Positions 7,120-8,796 of a stretch of 8,796 bases of DNA are shown piece by piece. The stretch spans positions 1-8,796 of the forward strand of contig JAEWNJ010000081.1 in the NCBI GenBank assembly GCA_023392795.1. Direction: 5' to 3'. Made by a program: the position numbers and the translations under genes. The notes under the pieces are model-generated. The model did not search any database and was not told the origin of the DNA. It was given only the letters and a program-made list of their open reading frames with translations. How positions within the stretch are numbered: position 1 is the first letter of the stretch; each line of letters opens with the position of its first letter. The stretch comes from Candidatus Cloacimonadota bacterium. Lineage in GTDB: Bacteria > Cloacimonadota > Cloacimonadia > Cloacimonadales > Cloacimonadaceae.

Positions 7120-7677
7120 ATGAGAAATGTCACGATAATTCTGTTGGCGCTGATCGCGCTATCGGCCTGCGAGCTTTTTGAGCTGAGGGATTCCGAACCG
7201 CCCACTCAGGGCGCGCCCTGGAACGACCCCGCCAATGAAGTGGAGCTGGCCCTGCAAAACCTGGAGTATTCCTATGAGGATTCACGCAATGTCGTGAACT
7301 TCAGAAGGTTATTCATGGAGGATTATCGTTTCTATTTCGCCGCGCAGGATATCACGGATTACAGTACCGACAGCGAGTGGAACCGCAATCAGGAACAGGA
7401 TATGCTGCTAAACCTGCACAGCCATTACGGCTCCATCACGGTGGATCTGCAGCCCTTGTCCACGGCGGATGAGATCGGCGCAAATGAAGCAAAAATCTAC
7501 CGCAGCTACATTGTGAAAGCGATAGCCAATGGCTCCGCCAGTGTCACCGATCTGGCTGACGGCAACATGGAACTGCATTGCCGTAAGCTCTACGGACACT
7601 GGTACATCTACAAGTGGTACGATTACCGCTCAGGTTCCACCAATACCTGGGGTTTGATGAAGCATGAAAACGGCTAA
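7120..7677 (+). CDS. Lipoprotein with NTF2-like domain (first of a tandem pair)
   Basis: A 185-residue protein beginning MRNVTIILLALIALSAC. The lipobox is L14-S-A-C17, and the residue after Cys is Glu, so there is no Asp retention signal and an outer-membrane site is likely. The mature part has LALQNLEYSYE, RLFMEDYRFYF, a DSEW..NQEQD helix, beta strands, and GHWYIYKWYDY near the end. This pattern of helix, DYRF, mixed strands and a final WYI.KW strand resembles NTF2-like (SnoaL-type) cone folds; it carries no obvious catalytic set, and the ligand is unknown. A TTG at 7105 would add five residues but lies between the -35 and the likely transcription start, so ATG 7120 is preferred. No Shine-Dalgarno precedes it. 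It overlaps the next gene by 14 bases and is its paralog. Confidence 0.8.
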   Translation: MRNVTIILLALIALSACELFELRDSEPPTQGAPWNDPANEVELALQNLEYSYEDSRNVVNFRRLFMEDYRFYFAAQDITDYSTDSEWNRNQEQDMLLNLHSHYGSITVDLQPLSTADEIGANEAKIYRSYIVKAIANGSASVTDLADGNMELHCRKLYGHWYIYKWYDYRSGSTNTWGLMKHENG

Positions 7678-8242
7678 GCTGTTCCTGATTCTCTGCAGCG
7701 TACTGCTGCTCTTCAGTTGCCAGAATCCTTTCCGGCCTTCTCTTCGTGATCAATCCAGTTCTGAGATCCTGAACCGCAGCCCTGAGGAGCTCTTGCAAAA
7801 CCTGGAAAAAGCCTATCAGGAAAAGAACATAAACATCTTTAAGCAGTTATTACACAAGGATTACCGCTTCGAACTGCTGCAGAGCGAATACAACAGCATC
7901 GGCGTGGATATGGATGGCGATGGATTGCGCGATTCCTGGTGGGGTTTCGATCAGGAGATTGAGCTTACCCGCAATATGTTTGAGCGCGGTTCCAGCGACG
8001 GCAGCCTTCCCGTGGCCGATAAGATTGTTCTGCGTCTGCAGATACCGCCGAGCGAGCTGTGGGAAAGTGATCCCACCGATGGCCGGGAAAACTGGCTGAT
8101 CGTCCCCTGTTATTTTGACCTTACGCTCACCTACTATTCCTCAAACAGCTCCTACATCGCCAATGGCGTGGCCAGATTCTATCTGGTGGAGGAAGCGGGA
8201 CGCTGGTATATCATGATCTGGAGGGATGAATCCCTTCTATGA
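7664..8242 (+). CDS. Lipoprotein with NTF2-like domain and a Ca-binding-like loop (second of a tandem pair)
   Basis: A 192-residue protein with signal MKTAKLFLILCSVLLLFSC; the lipobox is L16-F-S-C19 and Gln follows Cys, which suits outer-membrane sorting. Like its upstream neighbour it has ELLQNLEKAYQ, LLHKDYRFELL, a W..DQE segment and a final GRWYIMIWRDE, so the two are paralogs with an NTF2-like fold. It differs by a loop VDMDGDGLRD with Asp at 82, 84, 86 and 90 and Gly87, which fits the DxDxDGxxD calcium-binding pattern; the first lipoprotein lacks it. The function is not known; a binding or assembly role at the envelope is only inference. Its ATG lies inside the end of the previous gene, and its TGA overlaps the ATG of ruvX, so translation is probably coupled through the series. 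Confidence 0.8.
   Translation: MKTAKLFLILCSVLLLFSCQNPFRPSLRDQSSSEILNRSPEELLQNLEKAYQEKNINIFKQLLHKDYRFELLQSEYNSIGVDMDGDGLRDSWWGFDQEIELTRNMFERGSSDGSLPVADKIVLRLQIPPSELWESDPTDGRENWLIVPCYFDLTLTYYSSNSSYIANGVARFYLVEEAGRWYIMIWRDESLL
8220..8237 (+). promoter_or_regulatory. Ribosome binding site of ruvX inside a small hairpin
   Basis: GGAGGGA (8220-8226) contains the best Shine-Dalgarno match for ruvX but ends 12 bases from the ATG at 8239. It can pair with TCCCTTC (8231-8237) around a TGAA loop, 7 pairs including one G-U. A ribosome finishing the lipoprotein gene would melt this stem. Confidence 0.35.
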
Positions 8243-8661
8243 CCGGCAGAATCCTGGCCGTCGATTATGGCTCCAAGCGGGTTGGCATTGCGCTTTCTGA
8301 CCCCCTGAAACTATTTGCCAAGCCCTACACTGTGCTGGAAAATACTGGCCAGGAAGCCATATTGCAATGCCTCAAGGACATTATCGCCAAGCAGGGAGTG
8401 GAGTATCTCGTACTGGGCATGCCCTACGCCATCGACGGCAGCCATAGCCCCAAAACCACTGAGACGGAAGCCTTTGGGGATTTTCTGAAGGAATCCCTGG
8501 ATATTCCGGTAATAGAATGGGATGAACGTTACAGCTCAGCCGAGGCGGAAGCCGAACTGAAGAAAATGGGCAAGAGCTGGCAGGAAGCCCGCAAACTGGT
8601 GGATGCCATGGCAGCCGCCATGATCCTAAAGAGTTATCTGGAGAACAATGTACATGCGTAG
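8239..8661 (+). CDS. ruvX: RuvX/YqgF family Holliday junction resolvase / pre-16S rRNA nuclease
   Basis: The 140-residue product is full length for the family (usually about 135 to 150). It is cytosolic with an RNase H-like fold. The motifs appear in order: VDYGSKRVGIALSD with Asp9; LVLGMPYAIDGS, matching the family's G.P...DGS; EWDERYSSAEAE with Asp95-Glu96-Arg97, where many homologs have DERLTT; and LVDAMAAAMILKSYL with Asp122. Asp9, Glu96 and Asp122 are the expected acidic catalytic set. The family is linked to processing of the 5-prime end of 16S rRNA and to Holliday junction resolution. The start ATG shares bases with the TGA of the lipoprotein gene (ATGA overlap). The following mltG overlaps its end, and ruvX-mltG adjacency is seen in other bacteria, which supports both calls. 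Confidence 0.95.
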   Translation: MTGRILAVDYGSKRVGIALSDPLKLFAKPYTVLENTGQEAILQCLKDIIAKQGVEYLVLGMPYAIDGSHSPKTTETEAFGDFLKESLDIPVIEWDERYSSAEAEAELKKMGKSWQEARKLVDAMAAAMILKSYLENNVHA

Positions 8662-8796
8662 ATGGATATACCCGGTTCTAATCGGTCTGGCGCTTTTGAT
8701 ATCGGGATTCACGATGGCGGAAATCCTCACATTCCGGCAATCCCCGGAACGCATAGTGCGCGTTAGCATTGGCGACAGCGCCCGCACCATCGGAAA
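8648..8796 (+). CDS. mltG: Endolytic murein transglycosylase MltG, N-terminal fragment (partial)
   Basis: Forty-nine codons are visible before the right edge. The fragment begins MYMRRWIYPVLIGLALLISG, a short basic N-terminus plus one transmembrane helix, then a linker and RIVRVSIGDSARTIG. A single anchor followed by a V.I..G.S...I element is how MltG (YceG-like) proteins start: inner-membrane anchor, then LysM-like subdomain, then the catalytic domain that cuts nascent glycan strands. The catalytic Glu lies outside the window. Position after ruvX supports the call. The start could be the ATG at 8648 (GGAG four bases upstream) or at 8654 (GGAG ten bases upstream); both overlap the end of ruvX. 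An unrelated membrane-anchored protein cannot be fully excluded. Confidence 0.72.
   Translation, partial: MYMRRWIYPVLIGLALLISGFTMAEILTFRQSPERIVRVSIGDSARTIG

Overview
The window comes from a Gram-negative bacterium of the FCB type. The best evidence is a giant secreted protein that ends in a Por/type IX (T9SS-like) sorting domain, with the typical NYPNPFNPSTT start and a basic KILMMK end, plus two outer-membrane-style lipoproteins. The combination of T9SS-like C-terminal domain, roughly even base composition and usable Shine-Dalgarno sites suggests Cloacimonadota or a close relative. That is an inference from protein style, not a measured placement.

Layout. At the left edge, on the minus strand, are the first 51 codons of a probable cobalamin-binding radical SAM protein. 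A 146-base divergent gap follows, holding one candidate promoter. Then come two plus-strand genes for secreted proteins: a 439-residue protein with a beta-rich N-terminal domain, two cadherin/Ig-like domains and a fibronectin type III domain, and a protein of about 1798 residues. The large protein has, in order, a jelly-roll domain, a von Willebrand factor A domain with an intact MIDAS motif, two Ig-like modules, a parallel beta-helix, a GWSMTGVPY-type domain, a domain shared with the N-terminus of its neighbour, and the sorting domain. The two genes lie 10 bases apart and the second gene's ribosome binding site overlaps the first gene's stop. A strong intrinsic terminator closes this unit.

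Downstream, a near-consensus promoter sits so close to the next ATG that the transcript may be leaderless. It drives a tightly packed series: two tandem paralogous NTF2-like lipoproteins, then ruvX (YqgF, Holliday junction resolvase / pre-16S rRNA nuclease family), then the start of mltG (endolytic murein transglycosylase), cut off by the right edge. All junctions in this series overlap.

How the parts work together. The first operon looks like a cell-surface or secreted adhesin-like pair. The second couples two small envelope lipoproteins to conserved housekeeping genes; ruvX next to mltG is a known conserved neighbourhood. The most unusual structure is inside the beta-helix: six repeats of about 57 residues, where every second repeat carries a nearly invariant 19-residue core. 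I see no CRISPR array, transposon, tRNA, rRNA or recognisable defence system.
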